The position numbers and the translations under genes are program-made. A model generated the notes under the pieces. It saw nothing but the letters and a program-made list of their open reading frames with translations, was not told where the DNA came from and made no database searches. DNA of 16,381 nucleotides from CAZEFK01 sp964511405 (lineage in GTDB: Bacteria; Pseudomonadota; Alphaproteobacteria; Elsterales; Elsteraceae), in the NCBI GenBank assembly GCA_964511405.1, contig CAZEFK010000168.1, positions 1-16,381 of the forward strand, written 5' to 3'. Below are positions 8,838 to 15,806 of the stretch, in pieces; the first letter of the stretch is position 1; each line of letters begins with the position of its first letter.

Positions 8838-10154
8838 TCACAAGGCGCGTTTCTGGCTTTCCGGGGCCATCAGGATGCCGACGAAGGCCAGCGCCGCCAT
8901 CGCCTCGAAGTAATAGACCACCGGCGTGAAGTCGGTGCCGCCGGCCATCAGGCTGGCGGCGATCAGCGGCGCCAAGCCGCCGCCGAGGACGACGCCCAGC
9001 TGCTTGCCCAGCGAGCCGCCGCTGACCCGGACCTCGGTGGCGAACTGCTCGGCCGAGAACGCGGCCTCGGGCGCGAACATCAGGGCGTGGACCAGGCCGA
9101 GGGCCAGCACGAAGGCCAGGGTCAGCAGCGCCACGTCCTTGGTCGCCAGCACCTGGAAGAACAGCGGGAAGGCGACGGCGGCCAGGGCGATGCCGGCGAG
9201 CAGGAACGGCCGCCGGCCGAAGCGGTCGCTGGCCAGCGCCACCAGCGGGATCATCAGCATTTCGGCGATGTTGGCCACGGTCGTGCCGGTGGTCACGCCC
9301 GAGGCCGGCATGCCCAGGGTCTTCACCGCATAGCCCAGGGCGAACACGCTGATCATGTACTGGAAGGCGCTGTGCACCATGTTGATCAGCGCCGAGCGCA
9401 GCGTCGACAGCTTCCAGCTGCGCAGCACGTCGGAGATCGGCAGGCGCGGGATTCGCCGGGCCGCCTGGGCGGCGCGGAACAGCAGCGACTCGTCGACATG
9501 GGCGCGGACATAGGTGCCGACCGCGACCAGCACGAAGCTCAGCAGGAACGGCACCCGCCAGCCCCAGTCCTGGAACGCGGCCGTCCCCAGAATCCCGCTC
9601 AGCAGCGCGATCACGCCCGCCGACGAGATCACGCCGACCGGGCCCGACGCATTGACCCACGAGGCGAAGAAGCCGCGCCGGCGGGTCGGGGCGTTCTCCA
9701 GGGTCAGGGTCACCGCGTTCATGTACTCGCCGCCGAAGGCGAGGCCCTGCAGGAACCGGCACAGCACCAGCAGCGCGGGCGCCCACAGCCCGATCGCGGC
9801 ATAGCCGGGCAGGCAGCCGATCAGGAAGCTCGATACGCCCATCAGCAGCAGGGTCAGCATCAGCACGACCTTGCGGCCGACCCGGTCGCCGAAATGGCCG
9901 AAGACGACGCCGCCCAACGGCCGCGCGACGAAGCCGACGGCGAAGGTGGCGTAGACCGCCAGCGTCCCCGCCAGCTGGTCCATCTTCGGGAAGAACGCCG
10001 TGTTGAACGCGATCGGCGCGATGAACGCATAGCAGAAGAAATCGTAATGCTCGATCGCCGACCCCAGCGACGAGGCAAAGACCAGTCGCCGAAATCCGGA
10101 TGCCACTGCCGGTTCGGCGATATCGGCGCCGGTATGGGCGGTTGGTATGGCCAT
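8838..10154 (-). CDS. MFS transporter, metabolite:H+ symporter (MHS) family
   Basis: A 438-residue, 12-helix inner-membrane transporter expected to import an organic acid with protons. The N-terminus has the MHS-type ASSLGSAIEHYDFFCYAF segment. The signature cytoplasmic loop GHFGDRVGRK follows helix 2, FLQGLAFGGEYMNAVTL follows, and a second half-loop ASDRFGRRP lies midway. Length and loop layout match ShiA/ProP-like carriers of shikimate, aromatic acids, citrate or betaines. The ATG has a strong GGGAGGAAAC ribosome site. It begins 25 nt after the hydroxylase stop, so it belongs to the aromatic catabolic operon and probably imports the substrate of that pathway. Specificity cannot be read from sequence. 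Confidence 0.93.
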   Translation of the reverse strand: MAIPTAHTGADIAEPAVASGFRRLVFASSLGSAIEHYDFFCYAFIAPIAFNTAFFPKMDQLAGTLAVYATFAVGFVARPLGGVVFGHFGDRVGRKVVLMLTLLLMGVSSFLIGCLPGYAAIGLWAPALLVLCRFLQGLAFGGEYMNAVTLTLENAPTRRRGFFASWVNASGPVGVISSAGVIALLSGILGTAAFQDWGWRVPFLLSFVLVAVGTYVRAHVDESLLFRAAQAARRIPRLPISDVLRSWKLSTLRSALINMVHSAFQYMISVFALGYAVKTLGMPASGVTTGTTVANIAEMLMIPLVALASDRFGRRPFLLAGIALAAVAFPLFFQVLATKDVALLTLAFVLALGLVHALMFAPEAAFSAEQFATEVRVSGGSLGKQLGVVLGGGLAPLIAASLMAGGTDFTPVVYYFEAMAALAFVGILMAPESQKRAL

Positions 10155-10179
10155 TGAGGTTTCCTCCCGAATTTTTCGA

Positions 10180-11703
10180 TTACTGGATCATCTGCGCGGC
10201 TTGTTCGACCTGCGCGACCGCCTGGACGGCGGTCTCGGCGATGCCGAAGACATAGTGGTCGGGCCGGACCAGGGCGGCCCGGCAGCGATGGCGCCGGAAC
10301 CAGGCCGCGGCGACGCCCTCGGTCTCGGCCAGCCCGTCGCCACCCAGCCGCACCACCTGCAGCGGCAGCACGGCCCCCACGCCCTCGGGCAGCGCCAAAT
10401 TGTCGTTCAGCACCAGCCGCCAGCCGGTGCCGGCGATGGCGTCCAGGCGCACCGGCCCGGCTGCGGTGGCGACCCAGGGCTGCGGGAACAGGGTGCCGCG
10501 GGCCGTCGAGGGCGCCAGCGACAGCAGGCCGGTCTCCAGCGGCGGCACGATGTCCTGGCGTGTCGTGGTGCGGACCACGCCGCCGCATTCGGACAGCAGC
10601 GCCGCATCGCGCCGGAGCGCGGCCTCGGGATCGCGCTCGCCGATGACCCGTCCCAGGCCCTTCAGGCGGGTGGTCAGCGTGCGCACATGCTGGCCGCGTT
10701 CGGCACCGTAGCTGTCGAGCAGGTGGTCGCCGGCGCCGCCGGCCAGCACGGCCGCCAGCTTCCAGCCGAGGTTGGCGACGTCGCGGATGCCCTGGCACAT
10801 GCCCTGGCCGATGAAGGGCGGCTGCTGATGGGCGGCGTCGCCGGCCAGGAACACCCGACCGTGCCGCCAGTCGCGCGCCACCAGGGCGTGGAAGCGGTAA
10901 GCCGCCTGGCGCCAGAGCTCGGCGTCGTCGGGGGTCAGCCAGCGCGACAGTAGGCGCCAGGTCTCGGCCGGTTCGACCACGCGCCTGGCATCCTCGCCCG
11001 GCAGCAGGGAGATTTCCCAGCGGCGGTGGTTGCCCGGGCCGATTACCAGGGTGCAGGGGCGCTCGGGCTCGCAGAACTGGATGCTGACGTCGGGCAGCTT
11101 GGCCAGGCCGCGCTCGTTGACCAGCACATCGACCACCAGCCACGGCTCGTCGAAGTCCAGGTCGTCCAGGGCCAGCCCCAGCTGCTCGCGGACGGTGCTG
11201 GAGGCGCCGTCGCAGGCGACGACGTAGCGCGCCTCCACGGTTCGCGCCGCGCCGTCGTCGCCACGCAGGGCCAGGCGCACGCGATCGGGCAGCGGCTCGA
11301 TCGCCGTCAGCTCGGTGCCGAGCGCCACCTCGACCGTGGGCAGGCCGGTGGCATGCTCGCGCAGCACGGCCTCGACCGGCGGCTGGGTGAACACCATCGT
11401 CGGCACATGGCCCAGCGGGTAGGGCGGCGGCACCATGTCGATGCGCTTGATCAGCCGGCCGCCGACGCCGCGGAACTCCGACGGCCGGAACGGCGCGATC
11501 CAGGGCTCGATGCGCTTGGCCACGCCCAGCTGCTGGAACACCCGCATGATCTCGTGGTCCAGCGCCATCGCCCGCGGCTTGTCATAGACGCCGGTCAGGC
11601 GGTCGCAGGCGAAGACCCGCAGCCCGTTGCCGCCGAGCAGGCCGGCGGCGACCGCGCCCGACGGCCCGAACCCGACGATCGCGACATCGTAGAGGTCGGT
11701 CAT
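10180..11703 (-). CDS. FAD-dependent monooxygenase, MhpA-like aromatic hydroxylase
   Basis: A 507-residue class A flavoprotein hydroxylase that would add a hydroxyl group to an aromatic ring using NAD(P)H and O2. Motifs seen are the dinucleotide-binding GFGPSG (11-16), KPRAMALDHEIMRVFQQLG (42-60) as in MhpA, the DG motif VVACDGASSTVREQL (161-175), and the GD motif with its extension VFLAGDAAHQQPPFIGQGMCQGIRDVANLGWKLA (284-317, key residues G288 and D289). A thioredoxin-like C-terminal domain ends in LVRPDHYVFGIAE. This most resembles 3-(3-hydroxyphenyl)propionate hydroxylase, which is somewhat longer (about 550). The ATG at 11703 overlaps the stop of the FAH-family gene (ATGA). A longer upstream reading is the shadow of that gene. 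Its exact phenolic substrate is unknown. Confidence 0.93.
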   Translation of the reverse strand: MTDLYDVAIVGFGPSGAVAAGLLGGNGLRVFACDRLTGVYDKPRAMALDHEIMRVFQQLGVAKRIEPWIAPFRPSEFRGVGGRLIKRIDMVPPPYPLGHVPTMVFTQPPVEAVLREHATGLPTVEVALGTELTAIEPLPDRVRLALRGDDGAARTVEARYVVACDGASSTVREQLGLALDDLDFDEPWLVVDVLVNERGLAKLPDVSIQFCEPERPCTLVIGPGNHRRWEISLLPGEDARRVVEPAETWRLLSRWLTPDDAELWRQAAYRFHALVARDWRHGRVFLAGDAAHQQPPFIGQGMCQGIRDVANLGWKLAAVLAGGAGDHLLDSYGAERGQHVRTLTTRLKGLGRVIGERDPEAALRRDAALLSECGGVVRTTTRQDIVPPLETGLLSLAPSTARGTLFPQPWVATAAGPVRLDAIAGTGWRLVLNDNLALPEGVGAVLPLQVVRLGGDGLAETEGVAAAWFRRHRCRAALVRPDHYVFGIAETAVQAVAQVEQAAQMIQ

Positions 11704-12584
11704 GCCGCCCGGGCCTGCTCGTCGCGGATCGGGGTGACCAATGTGCCGATGCCGTCGATCTCGACCTCGACCCGGTCGCCGTCGGTCAGCCAAACCGGCG
11801 GCGTGCGCGCCTGGCCGACGCCGGCCGGCGTGCCCATGGCGATGACGTCGCCGGGCTCCAGGGTCAGGCACTCGGTCAGCAGCGCGATGGTCTCGGCGAC
11901 GCCCCAGATCATCATCTCGGTGTTGGCGTCCTGCATGACCTGGCCGTTCACGCGGCACCGGATGCCGAGGCCGGCTACCCCCGGCGGCAGAGCGTCGGCG
12001 GTCACCAGGTGCGGACCGAAGGCGCCGGTGCCGTCGAAATTCTTGCCGATGGTCCATTGCGGCGTGCGCTTCTGGTAGTCGCGCACCGAGAGGTCGTTGA
12101 AGCAGGCGTAGCCGAACACCAGGTCCAGCGCCCGGTCCTGGGGGACGTGGCGGCCGGCCTTGCCGATCACGACCGCCAGCTCGGCTTCGTAGTCCAGGCG
12201 GTCCGACACGCGCGGCCGGATCCCGGGCTCGCCGGCGCCGATCAGCGAGCTGGCGCCCCGGAAAAAGAACCACGGATAGCTGGGCTTCTCGCGTCCGCCT
12301 TCCTTGGCGTGGTCGAAATAGTTGAGGCCCAGGCACACGATCTTGCCCGGCCGCGGCACCACCGGTGCCAGCGTCAGGCCGGCCAGCGCCAGTCGCGGCG
12401 CCGGCGAGGCCAGGGCGGTGTGGCCGGCAGCGGCCAGGTCGATGCCGGCGGCCAGCGCCGCGGCCATGTCGGGCGGCACCTCGGGCAGCGCCTGGTTGAG
12501 GTCGACGGCGGCGTCGCCGTCCAGCACGGCCAGGCGGGTCGCGGTGCCGGCGCGGTACGTCAGGAATTTCACGGCGGTCTCCAT
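11700..12584 (-). CDS. Fumarylacetoacetate hydrolase (FAH) family protein
   Basis: A 294-residue metal-dependent enzyme of the FAH superfamily, whose members hydrolyse C-C bonds of acylpyruvates or act as hydratases, decarboxylases and isomerases late in aromatic ring-cleavage pathways. The core has LGLNYFDHAKE (85-95), the metal ligands E133 and E135 in YEAELAVVIGK, D164 in FNDLSVRD, K181 in TIGKNFDGTGAFGP, and GDVIAMGTPAGVG (245-257). These cover the usual catalytic set, so it is probably active. The length is typical of bacterial members (~280-300). The ATG at 12584 shares one base with the upstream stop (TGATG) and has no clear ribosome site, implying coupling. Possible roles are fumarylpyruvate hydrolase, acylpyruvase, or 2-hydroxyhepta-2,4-dienedioate isomerase-like. 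Confidence 0.93.
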   Translation of the reverse strand: METAVKFLTYRAGTATRLAVLDGDAAVDLNQALPEVPPDMAAALAAGIDLAAAGHTALASPAPRLALAGLTLAPVVPRPGKIVCLGLNYFDHAKEGGREKPSYPWFFFRGASSLIGAGEPGIRPRVSDRLDYEAELAVVIGKAGRHVPQDRALDLVFGYACFNDLSVRDYQKRTPQWTIGKNFDGTGAFGPHLVTADALPPGVAGLGIRCRVNGQVMQDANTEMMIWGVAETIALLTECLTLEPGDVIAMGTPAGVGQARTPPVWLTDGDRVEVEIDGIGTLVTPIRDEQARAA

Positions 12585-13483
12585 CAGGGCTGCGGGGCGA
12601 AGAAGATCGCCCGCTGGGCGGCCTTCAGCCGGGGCGAGGGCGGGGGCGCGATGCCCCATTGGTCGACCCGGCCGGGCGGCCAGGTCCAGTCGTCGGGGCC
12701 GCCGGTCGGGTAGCTGTCGTCGACCTGCTGGATCTCGGCCGTGTATTCGATGACCACGTCGAACGGCCCGACGAAGTAGTTGAAGCTGTTGTTGCCCGGG
12801 CCGTGGCGGCCGGGCCCCCACTCGATCGGGTAGCCGGCGTCCCTCATCCGGCCGCCGCCGCGCATGACCGACTCCAGGTCCGGCATCAGGAAGGCGATGT
12901 GGTTGAGCGCGGCCTGGTCCGCGTCGCCCAGCGCCACGCTGTGGTGGTCGCGGTTGCAGCGCAGGAAGGCCATGATCCGGGTGCGGTCGGATAGGGTGAA
13001 GCCCAGGGCCTGCTCGAAGAAGCGCTGGGCCTTGGCGACATCGGCGGCGTTCAGCACGACATGGGCCAGGCGGACCGGGCGGTCGCGCCGCGAACCCATG
13101 TCGGCATGGGCGGCGTCGCCATGGACGGCGCGCAGGATGCGGCCGTCGGCATCGGCGATGGTGACGCTGCGGCCGCCTCCGGGCTCGTGGACCGGGCCCG
13201 GTGGCGCCAGCACCCGGCCGCCGGCCGCCACCGCGGCGTCGGCGATGCGGTCCAGGGCGTCCGCCGACCGCGCCTGGAAGGTGACGTTGCGCACCGCGGC
13301 GCGCGGGCCCCGGTGGAGCGACAGGATGTGGTGCGCGGGGCCGGTGCCGCGCAGATAGACGGCGTCGTCGGAGCGGTCGACGACATCGAGGTTCCAGATG
13401 CCGGTGTAGAAGGCTTCGGCGGCGGCCAGGTCGGGCTGCTCCAGCGCGACGCTGCGCAGGCCGGCGATGGTGGGTGACGTCAT
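12584..13483 (-). CDS. VOC family protein, type I extradiol ring-cleavage dioxygenase-like
   Basis: A 299-residue protein of two vicinal-oxygen-chelate modules (about 5-125 and 135-250), the architecture of catechol 2,3-dioxygenase/BphC. The C-terminal module keeps the Fe(II) facial triad: H141 in RLAHVVLN, H195 in ALNHIAFLM and E246 in DVVIEYTAE. It also keeps the expected second-sphere residues H181 (DHHSVAL), H227 (GRHGPGNN) and Y236. This supports ring cleavage of a catechol-type compound rather than a glyoxalase role. The last ~50 residues are a Trp/Pro-rich tail. TAGGAGA lies seven bases before the ATG, inside the end of the amidohydrolase gene, and the start overlaps that gene's stop (ATGA). 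The hydroxylase two genes downstream may make its substrate. Confidence 0.9.
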   Translation of the reverse strand: MTSPTIAGLRSVALEQPDLAAAEAFYTGIWNLDVVDRSDDAVYLRGTGPAHHILSLHRGPRAAVRNVTFQARSADALDRIADAAVAAGGRVLAPPGPVHEPGGGRSVTIADADGRILRAVHGDAAHADMGSRRDRPVRLAHVVLNAADVAKAQRFFEQALGFTLSDRTRIMAFLRCNRDHHSVALGDADQAALNHIAFLMPDLESVMRGGGRMRDAGYPIEWGPGRHGPGNNSFNYFVGPFDVVIEYTAEIQQVDDSYPTGGPDDWTWPPGRVDQWGIAPPPSPRLKAAQRAIFFAPQP

Positions 13484-14490
13484 CGGGCGTCTCCTAGGAA
13501 GCGCTCGGCATTGCCATGGGCCAACTGGGCGACGACTGCCGGGTCGAGCCCGACCGCCGCCAGGCGGGCGATGGGCGTGGAGTCGCGGAAGGTGAAGGGA
13601 TAATCGGTGCCGACCATCAGCTGGGTGGCGCCGAACAGCGCGATCAGGTGGTTGAGGGTGGCCCCGTCGAACACCAGGGTGTCATAGAACAGCCGGCGCG
13701 CGAGCTCGGTCGGGGCGACCGGCATGCGCTCGGCGAGCGCCGGGAACGCCCGCCGCGCCTGCTCCAGCCGCGGCAGCAGCAGGCCGAGCGTGCCGCCGCC
13801 ATGGCTGAAGGCCAGGCGCAGGCGCGGCCGCCGCTCGATCAGCCCGCCGGTCAGCACCGAGGCGGCGGCCAGCCCGACATCGGTCGGATAGCCCAGCGCC
13901 TGCTGCAGCACCGGCGGCCCGACCAGGCGGTCCAGACCGGCGGGCCTGAGGGCGTGGACGAACACCGCGGCCCCCAAGGCTTCGCACGCCTCGAAGAAGG
14001 GGTCGAAGCGCGGGTCGCCGATGGCCGTGCCGTTGACGTTGCTGCCGATCTCGACCCCGGCGAGGCCGAGGCGGGTCATCGCGTGGTCCAGCTCGGCGAT
14101 TGCCAGGTCGATGTCCTGCAGCGGCACGGCGCCCAGGCCGCTCAGGCGGTCCGGCGCGGCGGCGGCCATGGCGGCGATCTGCTCGTTGAGATAGCGCAGC
14201 AGCGGCTGGGCGTCGGCCGGCTCCAGCCACGTCGACAGCAGCTCGGGCATCGGCGACAGCACCTGGCGCGCCAGACCCATGGCCGGCAGGTCGTCCAGCC
14301 GTTTGGCGACGTCCCAGCAGCGGTCCGAGACCGTGCGGTAGACCTTGCCCGCGATCATCACATGGCGATGACAGGGGTCGGCGGCGGCCATGGACGGCCA
14401 CTGCGCCGGCGCCGCGCGGCCCAGATAGGGCGGCAGCTCGGCCGGCACCACATGCGCATGGACATCGATGCCGCAGCAGCCCGGTGCCAT
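13480..14490 (-). CDS. Amidohydrolase family protein, ACMSD-like decarboxylase
   Basis: A 336-residue TIM-barrel amidohydrolase. HxH (H11, H13 in GIDVHAHVVP), H179 (FVHALRP), H230 (FSHGGGTL) and D296 (VGTDYPF) form the metal and catalytic set. R52 and R241 (LLPRLEQARR) sit where alpha-amino-beta-carboxymuconate-semialdehyde decarboxylase (ACMSD) has its substrate arginines. Together with AVPLQDIDLA, this points to a non-hydrolytic decarboxylase (ACMSD, 5-carboxyvanillate or gamma-resorcylate decarboxylase group). GGGGAGG just upstream fixes the ATG at 14490; the in-frame extension to 14634 would run through the control region. It is the first gene of the catabolic operon. The substrate could be an aromatic carboxylate or the ring-opened semialdehyde made by the neighbouring dioxygenase. 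Confidence 0.92.
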   Translation of the reverse strand: MAPGCCGIDVHAHVVPAELPPYLGRAAPAQWPSMAAADPCHRHVMIAGKVYRTVSDRCWDVAKRLDDLPAMGLARQVLSPMPELLSTWLEPADAQPLLRYLNEQIAAMAAAAPDRLSGLGAVPLQDIDLAIAELDHAMTRLGLAGVEIGSNVNGTAIGDPRFDPFFEACEALGAAVFVHALRPAGLDRLVGPPVLQQALGYPTDVGLAAASVLTGGLIERRPRLRLAFSHGGGTLGLLLPRLEQARRAFPALAERMPVAPTELARRLFYDTLVFDGATLNHLIALFGATQLMVGTDYPFTFRDSTPIARLAAVGLDPAVVAQLAHGNAERFLGDAR

Positions 14491-14527
14491 TGGCCTCCCC
14501 GAATATGTCTGTTCGCTTCCTGTTTGA

Positions 14528-14556
14528 GGGATAAATGCAAGAAAGCTGCACGTCAA
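14528..14556 (-). promoter_or_regulatory. Candidate sigma70 promoter of the aromatic catabolic operon
   Basis: On the minus strand TTGACG (complement of 14551-14556) is followed after 17 bases by TATCCC (complement of 14528-14533). The -35 matches five of six consensus bases and the -10 only three; TTTATC two bases earlier is an alternative -10. Transcription would begin about 30 bases upstream of the amidohydrolase start. The AT-rich operator-like core at 14562-14569 lies immediately upstream of the -35, a place where a regulator could block or aid polymerase. Confidence 0.5.
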
Positions 14557-14575
14557 CGATAATATATATGTTTTC
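14557..14575. promoter_or_regulatory. Operator-like AT core (distal site of a pair)
   Basis: The ATATATAT core at 14562-14569 sits within GATAATATATATGTTTT, in otherwise very GC-rich DNA. The same 8-base core recurs exactly 33 bp away inside the palindrome at 14592-14605. It flanks the -35 of the divergent operon, so binding by the adjacent GntR protein would be expected to affect that promoter. No experimental site is known to me for this protein. Confidence 0.45.
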
Positions 14576-14591
14576 TCCGGACGGCGCAGAT

Positions 14592-14605
14592 GCGATATAT
14601 ATCGC
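14592..14605. promoter_or_regulatory. Perfect 14-bp palindrome, probable GntR operator
   Basis: GCGATATATATCGC is a perfect inverted repeat lying 21 bp before the GTG start of the GntR gene. FCD-type GntR proteins bind as dimers to short AT-centred palindromes, so this is a good candidate for autoregulation. It may also carry the -10 of the GntR promoter, since GATATA/TATATC fall at a suitable distance from the start, though no strong -35 is visible. Confidence 0.6.
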
Positions 14606-14626
14606 CGTCGATTCCCGGGAGGTGCC

Positions 14627-15313
14627 GTGCCCAAGCTCGCCGTGGTCGCCGGCTCGCCGACGCTGGCGACCAGCCTCTATGACCGGATCCGCGCCGACCT
14701 CTTGGCCGGCAGCCTGGAGCCGGGCAGCAAGCTGCCGATCGAGGTGATCGCCGACCGCTACGGCGCCGGCCAGACGCCGGTGCGCGAAGCGCTGAACCGG
14801 CTGGTGTCGGACGGGCTGGTCGAGCGCCGCGACCAGCGCGGCTTCGCGGTCTCCACGGTCAGCGCCGAGGACCTGGTCGAGATCACGCGCACGCGCTGCT
14901 GGCTGGAGGAGATCGCGCTGCGCGAGTCGATCGGCCGGCGCGATGCCGCCTGGGAGGAGCGGATGGTGCTGGCCCACCATCGGCTGGCCAAGGTGCCGCG
15001 CTCGCTGTCGGCCGAGCGCTACGAAGGCAATCCCGAGTGGGAACGCCTGCACCGCGCCTTCCACCAGGCGCTTATCGGCGCCTGCGGCTCGCGCTGGCTG
15101 CTGGGCTTCTGCGACCAGCTCGCCGACCAGCTCTATCGCTACCGCCAGCTGTCGGTGCGCCGGATCTACCCGCACCGGCACGAGGCCGGCGAGCACAAGG
15201 CGATCGTCGACGCCGCGATCGCGGGCGACGCCGACACGGCCGTCGCCCTGCTGACCCACCACTACCGCAAGACCGCCGACATCATCCTGAACGAGGAAGG
15301 GCTGTTCGGCTGA
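14627..15313 (+). CDS. GntR family transcriptional regulator with FCD domain, divergent from the aromatic operon
   Basis: A 228-residue regulator. The winged helix-turn-helix spans about residues 12-78, with TSLYDRIRADLLAGSLEPGS, the recognition helix TPVREALNRLVSDGLVER and the wing RRDQRGFAVST. The FCD domain shows LHRAFHQALIGACGSRW (141-157), GEHKAIVDAAIAGD (188-201) and LLTHHYRKT. H142 or H146, H190, and H211 or H212 are likely metal/effector ligands. The GTG start at 14627 is preferred because GGGAGG lies at 14617-14622, four bases before it; no in-frame ATG lies nearby. It is transcribed away from the decarboxylase operon across 136 nt holding paired operator-like sites, the standard layout of a local regulator that also controls itself. 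The likely effector is the pathway substrate or an intermediate. Confidence 0.94.
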   Translation: MPKLAVVAGSPTLATSLYDRIRADLLAGSLEPGSKLPIEVIADRYGAGQTPVREALNRLVSDGLVERRDQRGFAVSTVSAEDLVEITRTRCWLEEIALRESIGRRDAAWEERMVLAHHRLAKVPRSLSAERYEGNPEWERLHRAFHQALIGACGSRWLLGFCDQLADQLYRYRQLSVRRIYPHRHEAGEHKAIVDAAIAGDADTAVALLTHHYRKTADIILNEEGLFG

Positions 15314-15339
15314 GAGCCTGGGAAAAAGTTCGGCAGTTC

Positions 15340-15366
15340 TGTCGATTCCGCACGGGCCTTTTCGTC
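15340..15366 (+). promoter_or_regulatory. Candidate ECF42-dependent promoter (TGTCGA-17-CGTC)
   Basis: TGTCGA at 15340-15345 is followed after 17 bases by CGTC at 15363-15366. This is the pattern I recall for ECF42 target promoters (TGTCGA in the -35 region and CG[A/T]C in the -10 region); I could not check it. It lies 65 bases upstream of the YCII-domain start, with the ECF42-type sigma gene directly behind, so it would make the pair autoregulated. Confidence 0.6.
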
Positions 15367-15431
15367 GTGCTGTCGGAGGGGCAGTTTTGTGGGCGACGGC
15401 GCCCCGGCCCCGTTGCACGAGGAGATCCAGG

Positions 15432-15806
15432 ATGCGCTTCATGTTCATCGTTCGCGGCAACAGCCAGATGCCGCCGACGCCGGCCCTGATCGAGGCCATG
15501 GGCCGGCTGACCGACCGCGAGACCAAGGCCGGCCGGCTGCTGGACAATGGCGGCCTGCTGCCGATGGCCGCCGGCGCCGAGGTGCGGGTCAAGGGCGGCG
15601 CCCTGAGCGTGGTCGACGGCCCGTTCGTCGAGGCCAAGGAGATGATCGGTGGCTATGCCGTCATGGAGCTGCGCGACAAGGACGAGGCGCTGGCTGCGGC
15701 GACTGAGTTCATGCAGCTGCATCGCGACCTGATGCCCGGCTGGGAGGGCATCTGCGAGCTGCGCCCCTTCGCCACGATGGAGCAACACTGCCAGACGGGC
15801 GCGTGA
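15432..15806 (+). CDS. YCII/DGPF domain protein
   Basis: A 124-residue small cytoplasmic protein of the YCII-related (DGPF) family. The diagnostic VVDGPFVEAKEMIGGYAVMEL spans residues 60-80, and the ferredoxin-like fold continues with RDKDEALAAATEFMQLH. The ATG at 15432 has GAGGAGA at 15419-15425; a longer in-frame reading from 15387 lacks such a site. The biochemical role of these proteins is unsettled, but they are the typical neighbours of ECF42 sigma factors and often their targets. That fits here: the stop overlaps the sigma-factor start as GTGA, and an ECF42-like promoter lies upstream. Confidence 0.93.
   Translation: MRFMFIVRGNSQMPPTPALIEAMGRLTDRETKAGRLLDNGGLLPMAAGAEVRVKGGALSVVDGPFVEAKEMIGGYAVMELRDKDEALAAATEFMQLHRDLMPGWEGICELRPFATMEQHCQTGA

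Noticed and set aside
11704..12336. Long N-terminal extension of the hydroxylase
   Set aside because: It is the out-of-frame shadow of the FAH-family gene; the FAD-binding motif begins at residue 11 from ATG 11703.
14491..14634. N-terminal extension of the ACMSD-like protein
   Set aside because: It would translate the operator and promoter region; ATG 14490 has GGGGAGG and begins just before the HxH motif, as in the family.
13682..15637. 651-codon minus-strand frame spanning the control region, the second GntR gene and the YCII gene
   Set aside because: It overlaps three well-supported genes and the operator region, and its sequence resembles no family.
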